DNA of 64,000 nt from contig OX123205.2 of NCBI GenBank assembly GCA_944739405.2, positions 35,236,475 through 35,300,474 on the forward strand, given 5' to 3'. This document shows positions 31,150 through 41,612 of this stretch, one piece after another (position 1 is the stretch's first letter; each line of letters opens with the position of its first letter). The stretch is from Euclidia mi (taxonomy: Eukaryota; Arthropoda; Insecta; Lepidoptera; Erebidae). The notes beneath the pieces were generated by a model. The model made no database searches and was not told the origin of the DNA. It saw only the letters and a program-made list of their open reading frames with translations. The translations under genes and the position numbers were made by a program.

Positions 31150-31214
31150 AAGTACTTACCTAATGTTCGACACAATGTAAATTGTTTGAATAAATAAATG
31201 AAATGAAATGAAAT
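31150..31214 (+). mobile_element. LINE 3'-end remnant with (AAATG)n tail
   Basis: GTAAATTGTTTGAATAAATA followed by AATGAAATGAAATGAAAT. Such ends are typical of CR1/Jockey-group LINEs in Lepidoptera. No coding part is left. Confidence 0.45.
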
Positions 31215-31404
31215 TGTCACATTTATAGGAAGAAAGAAAAAAGGTAACGCAAAGTGTCTGTACCGCGCGAATTGTACCTAATTACAAGCGTGTTTTAACT
31301 TATATTTTGACTGGGGCAGTATAATATATGTACATAATTGTAATGTGCTCAGCGGTACCTTTCTTTTGATACCAAACACAAAACGATTATATCAGTAAAA
31401 TTTT

Positions 31405-31595
31405 TATTGACGTTGGAATCTGAGCTATTAATGCCGTTATAGAAAAATTGGATAAAATTTGCATAGCATATGTCACCCGGGCCTTAATTACGGATCTATT
31501 GACACCTCATTTATTAAAATCGGTTCAGTAGTTTAGGCGCTACGGTGGAACATACAAACATACATGCATACATACTTACATACATACATTGTGAC
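31405..31595 (+). repeat. Interspersed repeat ending in a (TACA)n microsatellite
   Basis: AAAATCGGTTCAGTAGTTTA and GCGCTACGGTGGAACATAC precede imperfect CATACATACTTACATACA repeats. The AT-rich TTTAATTT run to ~31,710 is low-complexity. Confidence 0.5.
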
Positions 31596-32704
31596 GTATT
31601 ATAGTTTTAGTTTAGTTTGATTTTAATTTAATTATAATTTAGTTTGAATTTAATTTAATTTTAATTTGGTTTAATTTTTGATTTGATGTTAAATTAATTT
31701 AATTTAATTTTAATTATCCATTTTATTAATCAGCACATATCGTAATGGAAACAGGCCTATATGGAATTAAATAAAGCGTTATTGTTATTATTATAGTTTA
31801 TGATGTTCATCGTTGACACAATTTAATCAATGCTTTCTGTTTTCTATATTAGCAACTTCAATATCGGCAATTTTGTATTTGTTTAGTGTTATACCTAAGT
31901 AATTATTGTCAATCTATAATTAATTATGTTACTTATATACTAATAAATTGTTTAATCTAAAATTATACAATAAGAGCCTTTTGCACACCATTGTTATGGT
32001 AGAATGTACAGAACCATTAATGTAATTACTAACACCTATTGTATGTACTACATTCTGGCAAATAAACGAATTCTAATTCTACATACATAGACTGCCAAAA
32101 ACATAACCCTTCCTTTTGGCTTTGCCGTAGTTGGGTAAAAATATTTCCACCGACGTTTCATCACGATTAGTTTACAATCGGTAGTAAAAAGGAAGTAAAA
32201 GAAAGTCGGAATAAACCCATATACCCTTTATTTTCTATCTAGGCACGTCATTTATTGCGATCTAGGCACGTTACATAAACACTAGTGTTCCAAAACTGAC
32301 CCTCAAACCTAAAACATCGACATCACCAAAACTATCGACACTTGTTCATCGACTTACCCTATCCCTAATCGGCGGTGAGCTAGAGTGACCACAACGCTTC
32401 CGTAGAATGTTCCAAAACTTCCAAGCTTTGATTAGAAATTGTGGGCCTTTTACTATCGTTAAATTGTGCAGTGCAATGTGGCCACCCTATGGCATTTTGC
32501 GGTCGTTGTCGTGAAATAATAGTACATTCTAGTATATAGGTAATCGTATCTGGACCATATACTCTGTATTGTTATAGGGAGGATGGAAAATCTTGAACAG
32601 TTGAGGGTGAAATGTAATCTACTTAATCGGTTTCACGTATCGTCTACTTGGGTTACAAGTTATGTCTTATGATGGCTTGGTTTGCAGTGAGTAAGTATTT
32701 TGCG
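31596..32704. other. No gene seen; low-complexity AT tract then unassigned sequence
   Basis: TTTAATTTAATTT-type repetition covers 31,605-31,730. A possible LINE-like end (GGCAAATAAACGAATTC) lies at ~32,057. The remainder is unassigned. Confidence 0.4.
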
Positions 32705-32885
32705 TAAAGACTAGTCTGTTGGTTTGGTGGTGAAATTGATTGCTAAGTTGGAAGATGTGGCTTCGATTCCCGCGCAAGATAATGCTACAATCATGATTAT
32801 TATGGTTATTTTTTATGAATGTGGGTCGTCCATGTAGCCTAAATTGGAGACTACACCTTCGGGCATACAGGCGTCAAAATATATA
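32705..32885 (+). mobile_element. Degenerate tRNA-headed SINE with LINE-A-type tail
   Basis: A box-B-like GGCTTCGATTCCCGCG is at ~32,760. The 3' end CTACACCTTCGGGCATACAGG followed by CGTC is a decayed version of the shared hairpin tail. Confidence 0.5.
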
Positions 32886-33119
32886 TAAAAAAAACTGACT
32901 GACACACATCATCGTCGAACTCAAACTAGTGAGGCTAGAAACATGACATTTGGTCAAAAGGGTAATTTTATAACATAGGTGACGGGAAGAAATTTTAATA
33001 TGCCACGCCTAAGGCGTAAAATAAACGTGGAAAGCTTAGGATACCGATTGCTAGTCATTTAATATGCATATAAGTTGGCAAAAAGTCCATAGCTCGTGAC
33101 TTCCTAAATGGCACTTGAC

Positions 33120-33350
33120 TATAATGACTTGATCGTTATACCTGCATGTTGGTATGCAGGTATAACTGATAGACACCATCGAAGAAAATCTACCAAGCCT
33201 ATTCTTTTTCCCAAACCAAAGGTTGGCAACGCACCAACTCCTCTGGTGTTAATTGTGTCCATGAGCGGCGGTAATCGCTTGCCATCAGGTGATCCATCCG
33301 CCCGTTTGCCGCTTATTACATTAAGAAAAAATCAAGCAGGCTCTGATATT
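33120..33350 (+). repeat. Interspersed repeat Y, containing a 13-bp hairpin
   Basis: AAGGTTGGCAACGCACCAAC, GGCGGTAATCGCTTGCCATC and AGGTGATCCATCCGCCCGTT. An inverted copy of the central part is at 54,010-54,120. The perfect hairpin GTTATACCTGCAT / ATGCAGGTATAAC (33,135-33,166, loop GTTGGT) is at its 5' edge. The open frame 33,108-33,416 is a shadow of the repeat. Confidence 0.7.
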
Positions 33351-33795
33351 CTCACTATCCAAGTATATATTTTTACTTCCTTCCCCGCCATCAAAATATA
33401 TGTCCCACAGTATTAAACAAAGTGGATGGTCTATAAATAGTGCCTGTAGTGGCTTAGAGGTCTCTAAATATGTATGGCGTTAGCAAAAATTACCCATAGG
33501 TGTATTTTGTCGGATTTAACTCTAATCTTAACTGCGGCTGTAGAGGCAGTTTTATAATAGTGTAGTCCTTTACAAATACGATACAGGCAAATAGTGTAAA
33601 GATAAATATACGTTTGTGCCCGACGTTTGGGACGCGTTGCCTCGATTGTGGTCACGGGATGCGAAACGTCATTCGAAGACGACGCGGTTCTAAGATGACT
33701 GACAAATTTTCATTACTTGATATAATAATGATCTGTCTCACAAATAATAAAATTATAATGGAATGCTTGCATGTCGATGTGTTAAGCGGTTGTCT

Positions 33796-34033
33796 CGCTG
33801 TTTACATACATACATAGACTCACGTCTGTTTCCCCGAAGGGGTTGGCAGAGGCATATTAAACGCCCACTTTTCGCCTGTGTTTTGATCCCACGTAATAGG
33901 TGGCGAGCTTATTGCCGCTTATCGGGATATTTTGTTTGCCAGAGCCTCGTCCGTTGATCGGCAGGTGCACCACTTGCAGGTGAGGTTGACTTGGGACCCT
34001 AAGTTCTAGGTGGGAATCCTGTGCACCCTGTTT
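33796..34033 (-). mobile_element. SINE-A variant with an unrelated 5' module
   Basis: The minus strand ends in the CTGCCAACCCCTTCGGGG hairpin and (TATG)n, preceded by the CGCCACCTATTACGTGGGAT body. The 5' module (GGTCCCAAGTCAACCTCACC, GGTGCACCTGCCGATCAACG) is not tRNA-like. A close copy with the same junction is at 46,457-46,697. Confidence 0.8.
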
Positions 34034-34079
34034 ACGTGTGTTATGAAAATACTGATATGATTCTTTAATTAACTTGCTT

Positions 34080-34140
34080 GACTGCCTCCGCGGTCTAGTG
34101 GATGGCGTATGCGTCAGCTAATCGGAGGTCCCGGGTTCGC
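34080..34140 (+). repeat. Isolated SINE-A tRNA-like head, no tail
   Basis: GACTGCCTCCGCGGTCTAGT through GGAGGTCCCGGGTTCGC, stopping within box B. The body and tail are absent, the reverse of ordinary LINE-driven 5' truncation. Confidence 0.75.
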
Positions 34141-34404
34141 TTAATCGATTTTAATACATTAATTTAACTAAAGTTATCCTTATCAATTGGGGTGTATCTG
34201 AAACTATAGAGTGAGCATAAAATAGAAGCTAGAAGCTTAATTTCGAAGATATTTTTCAAATGTAATTGGTAATCCTCACGATTAGTGCTTTCAAACATTC
34301 TTATAGTCGAGATTAGTGGATCAAAGTATTGTCTTTCTTTTTGCGGTTTATAGGTACTGTCATGTACATATTAAGAGGATCTCTATATTTATTTCACCAT
34401 TAGT

Positions 34405-34522
34405 CGATTCTGCCGTGCAGAAGGTCGGGTTTGAAACCACGGCGCTCACCACGGACTTTTCGGTGCTATGTGAGTATTGAATTGTTAATTATCGCTTGCT
34501 CCAGGCCTCGAAGAGCACATTC
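34405..34522 (+). mobile_element. SINE-B fragment
   Basis: GCCGTGCAGAAGGTCGGGTT, GGACTTTTCGGTGCTATGTG and GTTAATTATCGCTTGC; truncated at both ends. Confidence 0.65.
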
Positions 34523-35079
34523 ATTAATACTTTTAATTAAACTTATAACATAATAAAAATATAGCTAGTCAAACTTTACTAATTAACGATTAAAGTACTA
34601 TTAACTTCAACTTCTATTGAGAGCGATAAAATTAATATTATGTTTGATTTCTACAATCCTTAGGCTACTGGGTAAGGGGTACTATGGAACCCTTCATTTT
34701 GCGTGGCCCGCTTTTTATCCAACCGTTACTGTCCCATTGTTGGCCAAACATTTCCCCACACTCTGCCATTGCTCCTGATTAGTCCTGAACTTTAGCTTGC
34801 CATTAATCCAGACAAATATAAAAAATACATCGAAATCAAATGTCAACTCATATCAAAACCAAACCAAAACCGACACGCTTTAACAACATCTTCCCAAGAC
34901 AGAAACGACAGGCCAAATGCGGCCCGATTATAATACAACACATACTAAACTGTATACTTTTATAGCGCAAAGCTCAATATTTATTCGAACAGATCTAACC
35001 GCGTTTGACAAAATTTTACTCATTATATCAATCTCTTTGTTCTAAAGCCATAAATACAGTTGTGAATCTAGCTTCTGGT
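34523..35079. other. No recognisable feature
   Basis: AT-rich and non-coding. Confidence 0.4.
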
Positions 35080-35089
35080 TTTATTTTAA

Positions 35090-36512
35090 ACTGTTAATGA
35101 GGTATCACAGGGTGCGTGCTGTACCACAGGGTGGCGTGCTATCTCCGTTACTCTTCACAATATTCATTAATTCTATCTCAAACCAATTACTTTCTTCCTA
35201 CCACCTTTACGCAGATAATTTACAGATCTACACGCAAGCCTTTAATAAGTTAGCAGAAGCTTGTTCAACTATTAAGGCTGACTTGGCGCGGATCTGTGAA
35301 TGGAACAAGAAATACGGACTCTTAGTAAATCCCGATAAATCTCAACTGATCATTATAGGTAGCCCCAGAATGGTCTCAAAAATTAGTTGGTCCGATCTTC
35401 CGCAAATAAATTTTGATGGCAAAGTTCTATCTTTCAGCAAATCAGTAAAAAATCTCGGGATCTATTTTGACAAAACCTTGTCTTGGGGACCACAGTCGCA
35501 AGAAACTAGTCGCAAATTATTTGCATCTGCAGGTTCACCGCGTAGGTTACGCAACTTCCTTCCGACTGCCACTAAAATTGCGCTTGCAGAATCCCTGCTT
35601 CTGCCTATACTTGACTACGCTGATATCAGCTATCTTGACCTCAACGAAGAGCAGCTAGACAAACTTGAGCGTCTCCAAAATTTTTGCATACGATTTATAT
35701 TTGGACTTCGTAAATATGATCACGTTTCAGAATTTCGCCTCAGGCTCAAGCTTATTATACAATGTCCTGTTTAATCCTAGTACCCCCTCTTACCTCAAAG
35801 AACGTTTTAAGTTCCTTCATGACACACATGTAAAGTCCTTGAGGTCGTCCAGGGATTTGACGCTGGAAATGCCAATGCATTCCACAAATTACTTTGAGAA
35901 ATCCTTTTCTGTTCAGGCTGTGCGCCTGTGGAATGCATTGCCAGTAGAGATTAGAAGCACAAAATCTCTAAACATATTTAAGGGAATGATTAAAAAGCAT
36001 TACCTCTCCATCTAACATCAAAAATGCAAACAAAATAATGACTATATTGAATGTCTTGCTATAAGTATAACATCTAGTCATTGTATCTGAAAGGTTCTGG
36101 TTTTTTTTTTTATTGATACAAATATACTTAGTATGTCCAGCATATTATAAGTATTGGTATATATATATAATTATATATATTTGTATATCTATATATAACA
36201 AAAATAATTTGTGTATGTATGTATTGTATATATGTAAGTTGGTATATAATATATATATGGTTGGTAAATGTTTATATTTATATATTTTATTTTTGTTAAA
36301 TACTATGTTTTTCTTCATTTCATTATTTAACTACACCACCGGCACATATGACTGCTTACATTATTTCTGTCCATCCTAAGGTTGCCTGGCAGCGATCGCA
36401 TCTAGCGATAAGGCCGCCGATTGTACATAGATATTAGTTAATTTACCAATGTACCTACTATGCGATTTTATTTTGGTGTACAATAAAGTGTATTATCTAT
36501 CTATCTATTTTT
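35090..36512 (+). mobile_element. CR1-like LINE, 5'-truncated
   Basis: It contains the second half of a reverse transcriptase frame, a ~490-bp 3' UTR with AGCGATAAGGCCGCCGATTG, and the end GTACAATAAAGTGTATTATC followed by (TATC)n. That UTR and tail wording is typical of lepidopteran CR1/Zenon-type LINEs. The 5' break lies just before the PQGGVLSP motif. Confidence 0.85.
35097..36018 (+). pseudogene. CR1-like LINE reverse transcriptase, C-terminal half
   Basis: The first frame (to ~35,750) opens with AVPQGGVLSPLLFTIFIN, then LYADNLQIY, where the usual YADD is YADN, then GLLVNPDKSQLI and a KNLGIYFDKTLSW block. The second frame (~35,735-36,015) continues LLYNVLFNPSTPSYLKERF and RLWNALPVEIR. The frames join where FRLRLK meets SLLYNVL; family spacing suggests a small deletion there. 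A truncated start, an altered catalytic motif and a frameshift make it inactive. Confidence 0.85.
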
Positions 36513-36600
36513 AATGCTATTGATATCGGAATTAAATACGTGGGTCGATGGTTTGTTTTATTCAGGTGGAAACTGAGTTTGGGATTATTAATTTATTGGC

Positions 36601-36649
36601 GTTTAAATCAGTTTAAACACGTATTGACAGTGTTTAAACTGATTTAAAC
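36601..36649. repeat. Perfect hairpin, arms 20 bp, 9-base loop
   Basis: GTTTAAATCAGTTTAAACAC and its exact reverse complement around GTATTGACA. Confidence 0.93.
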
Positions 36650-36698
36650 ACGGCTACTCTCCTACTAGATACACACGGCTACTCATCAAGCTAGATAC

Positions 36699-36953
36699 TT
36701 TGACCTTTGTAACGTTCTTATGCCGTAGGAAATAATTATCAAAATCGTACTGCAACTGTCAAGTCAGTGACTTGTAGCCGTGTGCACATATTACAAAATG
36801 AAGTCCCGTCCGCGTTCTATCTGTCAATATGAGCGCGATAAACTAAAAACTACCGAACGGGTTGTATATGGTTTTTTTCAATAGATAGTGTGATTCCTGC
36901 AGAAAGTTTAAGCGTATGATTCAGACGGGGCGGCACCGCGGGCAGTCTAGATT
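36699..36953 (+). mobile_element. Repeat X joined to a Helitron-like 3' end
   Basis: The repeat X segment runs to ~36,796. It is followed directly by AATGAAGTCCCGTCCGCG, CGCGATAAACTAAAAACTAC, CGAACGGGTTG and the GC-rich end CGGCACCGCGGGCAGTCTAG. This is the most complete such element here. Confidence 0.6.
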
Positions 36954-37869
36954 AAGATAATATACAATACAATGAATGTGATGATTATTATAATAATGCT
37001 TGATGAAATTTGATTATTGTGATCTGTACTGTTTAATTTCGTTCGCAATAATACAGGTTGTTGATCTGCTTTATATACACAGTATAGTTAGTCACCTAAA
37101 ATTATTTCAAACAGTGTGCGATGGTATCTGGACCCTATTTTTAATAAATGTAACTTAGAAAGGCAGTCAGATTAAACTGTTGACTGATGCAGAATAAGAC
37201 TGCATGGTAGGTACGTGTGCTTGTGTGTGTTAGGTACCTGAAACACGAGCTCGCGGCGATCAGCTGAGCGGCTGCGGCGGTCAATACACCAAGTTGATAA
37301 AAAAAAAAAAAGTATGATCACGTAAAATAATTTAAAACATTATTGAGTTAATTTTCATGTATTCATTCATAGTAGTATATTCACCCCTGCAAATATTTTG
37401 CAAATGCATATCAACACTCTGTTTAGCAAATAAAAAAATTACATACTGTCGGAATCAAATTTAAATTGATGAATGAAACAAAACTGTTTGATGAAAACTC
37501 GCTGTTGTATTAGATTTTACAATTTCTTGAGCCAGGTAAGTACCTATAATATTTACATAATTATATTTAATGCACTTGCACAAAATTTAAGAAATACCGA
37601 AGAAAAATCCACGTCAATGGAAATATAAAATATCGTAAACTTATATTTTAATGAATGACGAGACAAGACGAAAATATTGTGTGCCTCGCAGATATCGCTA
37701 GGACGATGATGATAAAGAATTAGAAACTAATTAATTCAAGTAACAGTTCTCTTTACAATATTATTCGGTTAGTCTAGACGGCTGACATAAAACCGAAATT
37801 ACTCTCTGGCGGATAAATTTCACGGATAATCGATTATGAAATTTTGACACACACTATTGTCGTTCTTAA
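36954..37869. other. No recognisable feature
   Basis: Non-coding. A small CpG-containing island (GAGCTCGCGGCGATCAGCTG) lies at ~37,245. Confidence 0.35.
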
Positions 37870-38035
37870 GGCAGCGATAGCAGAGTGGAGAATCTCCACT
37901 CGGCTTTCGCTGCTGGAGAGCTGCCATGTAGAGGGTATCGGGTATGAATCCATGGAGCGCACCACTAACTTCTCGGAGTTATGTGCGTATTGAATTGTTT
38001 ATTATCGCTTGTCCAGTGCCTCGGAGAGTACGTTA
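37870..38035 (+). mobile_element. SINE-B, 3'-truncated, with an inverted duplication in its head
   Basis: Intact copies read GCGATAGC(C)NAGTGGAGATA then CCAACAGACTGCC. Here the head GCAGCGATAGCAGAGTGGAG is followed at once by its own reverse complement (37,893-37,913) and only then by GAGAGCTGCCATG. After that the normal SINE-B body resumes, to ~38,035. The hairpin arms are 21 bp with two mismatches and a one-base loop. Confidence 0.85.
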
Positions 38036-38437
38036 TTCCTCGAACCGCAACTATTTTGAAATACAACCAACAAACCGCAATTAAACGCAACCATTGCGCT
38101 CAGAAATTCTCAAAAACGTTTTCTCGTAAACGTAGACTATATTATTAAATCTAAAAATAAAAACTAAGAATTGAACGACAAGTACCAAGGTAAGAGAGTT
38201 TTGAACTTTGGGGACTAAGCAATGTGTTTACTAAGTTTACTATCAATCAGTCATTCATTTTGAACAGTACCAGGGTAACAGAAATAAACAGAAGTTAGTC
38301 GGAGGTAAATAATCCGGTTACAAACATAGAATTATAACGCTTAGAACCGCAATACGCGCGAGCGAAGTGACGCCACTTCAACCTAGACTATTTAGTCTAA
38401 GTACATCGATCGACGCCGCATTGCTCACGAGCAAGTG

Positions 38438-38442
38438 TCAGT
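38438..38442 (+). promoter_or_regulatory. Possible initiator (TCAGT)
   Basis: The arthropod initiator word TCAGT lies 30 bases before the ATG of the THAP-like exon, in a stretch (38,340-38,440) with more CpG than its surroundings. Weak on its own; it is listed because of the exon. Confidence 0.25.
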
Positions 38443-38471
38443 GCAAAGAGCTCACGTATTTAATTTAAAAA

Positions 38472-38548
38472 ATGTCATACTGTCTAGTGAAAGGATGCCA
38501 CAACTCGTCGAATAAACATCAAAAACATTTGAAGATCACATTTCATGG
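38472..38548 (+). CDS. Candidate first coding exon of a THAP-domain protein
   Basis: Reading from ATG gives MSYCLVKGCHNSSNKHQK, then HLKITFHG at the exon end. This has the start pattern of THAP C2CH zinc fingers: Cys-x4-Cys within the first ten residues, G-C-x-N directly after, and an (I/V)-(T/S)-F-H motif at the right distance (residues 22-25). At 38,549 the sequence GGGTAATT supplies a GT donor, so the exon would end in phase 2. I could not find the next exon, which should supply the AVPTM-type and C-x2-H half, so the gene may continue over a long intron, be a relic, or belong to a THAP-bearing transposon. No function beyond DNA binding is implied. Confidence 0.5.
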
Positions 38549-39219
38549 GTAATTACTTTAAGGCATTTTGTATTTTTGCGTAAAACATCTACCAAACAGA
38601 AATAAAAATCGTGAATCATATAGACGCCATTATGCCGATAATGTTGCCAGCTGAAGGAATAATTTTACCACCTTTTTCAAAATAGTTTGCAGGAGGTCCG
38701 ATGCATTAATAGTTTTACACGCGCTGGAACGCCGGCGTTCCCGTTATTATTATTCTCGATATGCTCACCGAGCGCGGGTGCGATGCATTTAAAACCCCAT
38801 TTTTTAAAACATTGAGTTGATTTTTGTTTAACGATGTTATTTTAATGAGACCATAGATAAATTTTGCTTGTATTTTAAAACGAATATAACTACTGGCACC
38901 TTTTTACGCGCCAAAAAAAACCATGAAATGTCACATTTCATTTGCGTACGAGGCGTGTCTGCGTCTAGTGCAGTGATGCAGTTATGATCGTTACCACTAT
39001 GGCAATATGGGTCATAATAGGGTGAACGTAGAAGAGCTTTGTAATTTGATCCATTGCTTAGTTTATTTATTTATAATACTAATTTCGTTCATTTATTATC
39101 AAAGAAGGTATTTGAAATGAAAATAGTAGAAAATAGTATGTCGTAAGCTTCTTTTTACTTACTTTGGCTAGTAATAATAGGAATCTCTAATTGTATACTG
39201 CATTCATATACCTATAACC
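38549..39219. other. No recognisable feature (intron if the THAP-like exon is real)
   Basis: Non-coding. GATGCAT and CGCCGGCGTTCC-type text at ~38,700-38,740 is locally GC-rich. Confidence 0.35.
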
Positions 39220-39261
39220 CACGCCACATTTGGATATTGATAAGTATCTAAATGTGGCGTG
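39220..39261. repeat. Hairpin, arms 17 bp, 8-base loop
   Basis: CACGCCACATTTGGATA pairs with TATCTAAATGTGGCGTG (one mismatch) around TTGATAAG. Confidence 0.9.
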
Positions 39262-39950
39262 CTCTTTTAGACTTTCCAACGGTACTTATTTTTTTATTTT
39301 GTTAGTGTACTAAGATCTGTCTCTACTTTAAATAAAAAAAATTAATTAAATAATATTTTTATTTCATATATGTCCTGGCATTATAAACATAAACTTTAGC
39401 GTTCCATGCACAACTAGTTTTAATTAGTTTTGCGTATTTTATAAAATATCAGTACGTTAACCCAATATCATTCAAATTTTAAAGGTTCATTGATGAAAAT
39501 ATATAATTAAAAATTCGATATTTTCTTAGACACGATCCCAATTATATTCCCCATTAATAGGGTAAATGTCATTTTTGCAGCAACATTATCGATGTGCTTG
39601 TGTGCGTGTCACTGAGTATAAGAACGTGTTGGTTACACCTACATAGATATTGGTTTGGCTATACTCACGTCGGACCGATTATTAAGGGACTATCAGTCTT
39701 GCGTTATAAGTCTATGGTTACAAAGTTATTAATCAGTTATCAAGGCACTACAAAGCATGAGTAAAAAACTCACTTTTAAAAGTAGCAGTGCATTTTGAAT
39801 CACGGAATACCTTACTTAATAATGTCCTCCCAACTGATTCCGGCCACGGCGGCTTGTCTATAATTATATGTGACTTGCCAACTCTCACTTGTGTATGTGC
39901 ACAAGTGTGTGCGCATACACAAGTACCCTCTCTATTCCTTCACTCTCATA
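39262..39950. other. No gene recognised
   Basis: AT-rich. ACTTGTGTATG at 39,887 and CATACACAAGT at ~39,914 form a small imperfect inverted repeat. Confidence 0.35.
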
Positions 39951-39954
39951 GTCC

Positions 39955-40082
39955 GATGGGACGCCACTAGCGACACGACTGGAGAGAGATTGGGCGCAGG
40001 ACCAACGGCTTAACGTGCTTTCCGAGGCACGGAGGTGTGACACCGCCAACTTCCTGACTCCGAACTTTCAATTGGATAATTT
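39955..40082 (-). repeat. SINE-B-like fragment
   Basis: ACCAACGGCTTAACGTGCTT and CCGAGGCAC on the plus strand are the reverse of the SINE-B GCCTCGG..AGCACGTTAAGCC block. Confidence 0.45.
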
Positions 40083-40193
40083 CTATCAGAAAAACCCAAT
40101 TTCACTTTTTGTTCAACCCGGGAATAGAACCCGAGACCTCATGATCCGCAGTCGCTAACACTACCGCAGGACCACAGAGGCAGTCTACCTATA
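40083..40193 (-). repeat. SINE-A head fragment
   Basis: The minus strand has GACTGCCTCTGTGGTCCTGC and GGTTCTATTCCCGGGTTG (box B), then stops before the body and tail. It is joined to a SINE-B-type fragment on its 3' side. Confidence 0.65.
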
Positions 40194-40446
40194 CCTTACT
40201 TAATTGAATATTAATAAAATAAATTTTCACACTTCATTAGTCACTAGCAAATGACATGTGTTTCATCGAAAATACAGATTTAACAAACAAGAACCAGATA
40301 GAGCGCATTCGTCCAACTAAGTGAGGCACGTTGACAGCTATGTGTGCGTAACATTTGGCGACTGGCACTGTACGGACACGCGCGTCTATGTGAGTGTAAA
40401 GTTGCCAGATTATGAATAATCTCCCACTATTTTACATATAGTTTTT

Positions 40447-40495
40447 GCAAACGAATATAAAAATATCACATAGTTAATATTTTATATTCGTTTGC
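40447..40495. repeat. Hairpin, arms ~20 bp, 10-base loop
   Basis: GCAAACGAATATAAAAATAT pairs with ATATTTTATATTCGTTTGC with one single-base indel. Confidence 0.88.
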
Positions 40496-40982
40496 GGTTT
40501 TGAAGAATTTACCATGGATTTCATTAATGCTTTTAATATGTAATGCTGTTGTGAAAATGATTCAAATAAAAGATACCATTAAAGTATGCTTTTATGAATA
40601 CATTTCTTAAATGTAGGTACCGAGTTAAGTTTTAACTAATTTTATTCGTAAATTGAGAAATAAATAGATTATGTTTTGTGATTCATAGCCTCGATCCAGA
40701 AGAAATACTTATATAATACCTACTACACATATTTACGAATACCAATCATGAGGTTCAGATCTTAGATCGGCGAATATGTTGTTTATTTTTTGTTTAGAAA
40801 TTCTCAGTATAGTATCTGGAAATGTTTGGTTAATTGCAATAGGCTTGCGTCCTAAATATTAATTAGCTAAAAACATTTTGTCATGCACACAAAAAATTAT
40901 GAATATTATGATTCATAAATCATAACCAAAAAAAAATGCAACTAAAAATAAATAATGGCTGCAATCAATAATTTCTGTTTCT
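40496..40982. other. No recognisable feature
   Basis: AT-rich and non-coding. A short SINE-A-like scrap (AATAGGCTTGCG) is at ~40,838. Confidence 0.35.
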
Positions 40983-41097
40983 GTACGTAATGTACACACG
41001 GCGCCAAGTCAAGCTAACAGTTGCAGTACGATTTTGATACTTATTCCCTACGCCATAAGAACGGTACAAAGATGTATTCTGTGACAAAGGTCAAAGT
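40983..41097 (-). repeat. Interspersed repeat X, inverted copy
   Basis: GTTGCAGTACGATTTTGATA, CCCTACGCCATAAGAACGG and ACAAAGGTCAAAG are the reverse complement of the 36,699-36,796 copy. Confidence 0.75.
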
Positions 41098-41445
41098 TTA
41101 TAGTATATGGAGATCGAACTCAAAACAATGTATATACTAATGGAAATTCTATTACTATATTTATAAGAAAAAAGATAATCTACAATATACTTTTACAATA
41201 CGTTAATGTATTTTTCAATAAATGACAATAATTATTACCTACATAATCAATTGACAAGTGCATTTTCCCTAATTCAGGGAAAACGGTGTCGACGTAAACT
41301 GGCAACACTTACATACTTTCTGCAGAAATACGAATTTTATCGAAATAATATTATAATATTATTTTGACTTTTTGTTGCTATGTGCGTATTAAATTCTTAG
41401 TTATCATTTCCTAAATGGCGACGGAAAACAAAGTGACGATACCTG
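41098..41445. other. No recognisable feature
   Basis: AT-rich and non-coding. Confidence 0.4.
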
Positions 41446-41612
41446 CATGTCTGAGTGTGCTCCATAATGTTCTCGAAAGTTAGTAATGAAGTCTGCCAAA
41501 CTGCAATTGGCCGACGTGGCGGACAATGGCTTTAGCCTTCTCATAGTGAGAAAAGGGCCATGCTTAATAGTGCGTCAGTTTATATACAGGCCCGATGATG
41601 AAGATGAGCACT
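41446..41612 (+). mobile_element. SINE-E 3' part
   Basis: ATGTCTGAGTGTGCTCCATA, GCAATTGGCCGACGTGGCGG and CTTCTCATAGTGAG, ending near CCCGATGATGAAGATG. The tail is ATG-like. Confidence 0.6.
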
